Part shown: positions 63,278 through 64,000 of the stretch, in pieces | How positions within the stretch are numbered: position 1 is the stretch's first letter | Layout: every line of letters starts with the position of its first letter | DNA from: Paracoccaceae bacterium | GTDB lineage: Bacteria > Pseudomonadota > Alphaproteobacteria > Rhodobacterales > Rhodobacteraceae | DNA: 64,000 nt | Assembly: GCA_020425085.1 (NCBI GenBank) | Contig: JAGQRW010000001.1 | Location: 297,015 to 361,014 of the forward strand | Direction of reading: 5' to 3' | Made by a program: the position numbers and the translations under genes | Notes under the pieces: generated by a model | The model's input: the letters and a program-made list of their open reading frames with translations, nothing else | Databases searched by the model: none | Told to the model about the DNA's origin: nothing

Positions 63278-64000
63278 TTAAACTTGCCGAGACCTGACCA
63301 TGCCCACAATGTCATAGGTTCGATCCAAGATCGGATCTGCAATCGCGGCGGCGCGGACGGCGCCTTTTCCCAGAATCCGGTCGATCTCGCCGACATCTGC
63401 CATCAGCCGGGCCATTTCGGCGCTGATCGGCGACAGTTTCGATACCGCCAGTTCGGCGAGTTCGGGCTTGAACTGGCCAAATTGCGCCCCGGCGTGATTG
63501 GTCAATACCTGTTCCGGCGTTTCGCCCGACAGGCCGGCAAAGATGTTGATCAGGTTGCGTGCCTCGGGCCGACTGTCCAGCCCCTCCAGCGTTTCCGGCA
63601 GGGGATCGGGATCGGTCTTGGCCTTGCGGATTTTCTGGGCGATGGTGTCGGCATCATCGGTCAGGTTGATCCGGCTCATGTCGCTTGGATCAGATTTTGA
63701 CATCTTCTTGGTGCCGTCGCGCAGGGACATGACGCGGGTTGCTGCACCTTCGATTACCGGTTCGGTGATGGGAAAGAAATCGACCCCGAAATCGTTGTTG
63801 AACTTGGCGGCGATATCGCGGGTCAGTTCCAGATGCTGTTTTTGATCCTCGCCCACCGGCACATGCGTGGCGTGATAAACCAGAATATCTGCCGCCATCA
63901 GCGACGGATAGGCAAACAGCCCGACCGAGGCGTTTTCGCGATTCTTGCCGGCCTTGTCCTTGAACTGCGTCATGCGGTTCAGCCAGCCCATGCGGGCGAC
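63278..64000 (-). CDS. trpS: Tryptophanyl-tRNA synthetase (5' part outside window)
   Basis: Class I aminoacyl-tRNA synthetase charging tRNA-Trp. The frame runs to the right edge, so the HIGH-bearing N-terminus is missing; about 240 C-terminal residues are seen. The KMSKS motif is present as [13 protein letters not shown], preceded by [18 protein letters not shown], which is specific to TrpRS. Internal ATG at 63991 is not the start, since upstream codons in frame (VAR) continue. Confidence 0.95.
   Translation of the reverse strand, partial: VARMGWLNRMTQFKDKAGKNRENASVGLFAYPSLMAADILVYHATHVPVGEDQKQHLELTRDIAAKFNNDFGVDFFPITEPVIEGAATRVMSLRDGTKKMSKSDPSDMSRINLTDDADTIAQKIRKAKTDPDPLPETLEGLDSRPEARNLINIFAGLSGETPEQVLTNHAGAQFGQFKPELAELAVSKLSPISAEMARLMADVGEIDRILGKGAVRAAAIADPILDRTYDIVGMVRSRQV

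Noticed and set aside
1..64000. CRISPR array, prophage, insertion sequence
   Set aside because: No regularly spaced repeats, phage structural genes or transposase-like frames were found on reading both strands.

Overview
The window looks like a chromosomal segment of an alphaproteobacterium of the order Rhodobacterales (Roseobacter/Paracoccus relatives). By eye the base composition is moderately GC-rich (roughly 57-60 percent). Gene content and order point the same way: lytic transglycosylase / dapA / smpB, gltD-gltB, uppP next to an NDUFA9-like protein, IalB and RlmN, TauE/SafE with a TIGR02186 protein, and trpS / ilvE / universal stress / Nfu / tsaB / rimI. No plasmid, phage or transposase gene is visible. 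The assignment to order is inference from gene content, not a measured phylogeny.

Region 1-34.6 kb is mostly housekeeping. It holds an amidase (cut by the left edge), a UbiH-like hydroxylase, a MaoC/HTD2-like hydratase, and an FAD oxidoreductase divergent from the tRNA methyltransferase MnmD, which looks like a split MnmC. It continues with a DMT exporter, a soluble lytic transglycosylase, dapA, smpB, a sulfurtransferase, an aspartate-type aminotransferase, a queuosine-precursor transporter, a tiny ORF with an extreme Shine-Dalgarno, arfB, HdeD, leuC, an MscS channel, asparaginase II, IalB, rlmN, two L,D-transpeptidases, a CAP lipoprotein, queG, a GST, mtgA, a DUF4189 protein, gltB-gltD, uppP and the NDUFA9-like protein. 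Peptidoglycan enzymes are frequent here.

Region 34.7-45.8 kb starts at tRNA-Leu(CAG) and is an accessory glycan island. It has four glycosyltransferases (one of 846 aa with a long C-terminal extension), an unrecognised 223-aa protein, four P-loop sulfotransferase-like proteins and the stump of a fifth. The likely product is a sulfated surface glycan.

Region 46-53.1 kb is a nutrient module: a urea/amide-like (Urt/Liv type) five-gene ABC transporter, an SDR dehydrogenase and two isochorismatase-family hydrolases. Between the SDR and the substrate-binding-protein gene lies the relic of a tandem duplication: a decayed copy of the SDR 3' end and a decayed copy of the binding-protein signal peptide.

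Region 53.3-64 kb carries a TauE/SafE exporter with its TIGR02186 partner, a BMP-type (nucleoside-like) ABC transporter, and a housekeeping block: rimI, tsaB, Nfu, universal stress protein, ilvE and trpS (cut by the right edge).

The most unusual sequence-level observation is a short palindromic word, RACTWAGTY. It occurs ten times, nine of them in the first 21 kb, both in coding sequence (always as Leu-Ser codons) and at gene 3' ends, where it can supply the stop codons. Coordinates were worked out by hand from the sequence; family names rest on recognised motifs, with no database search.
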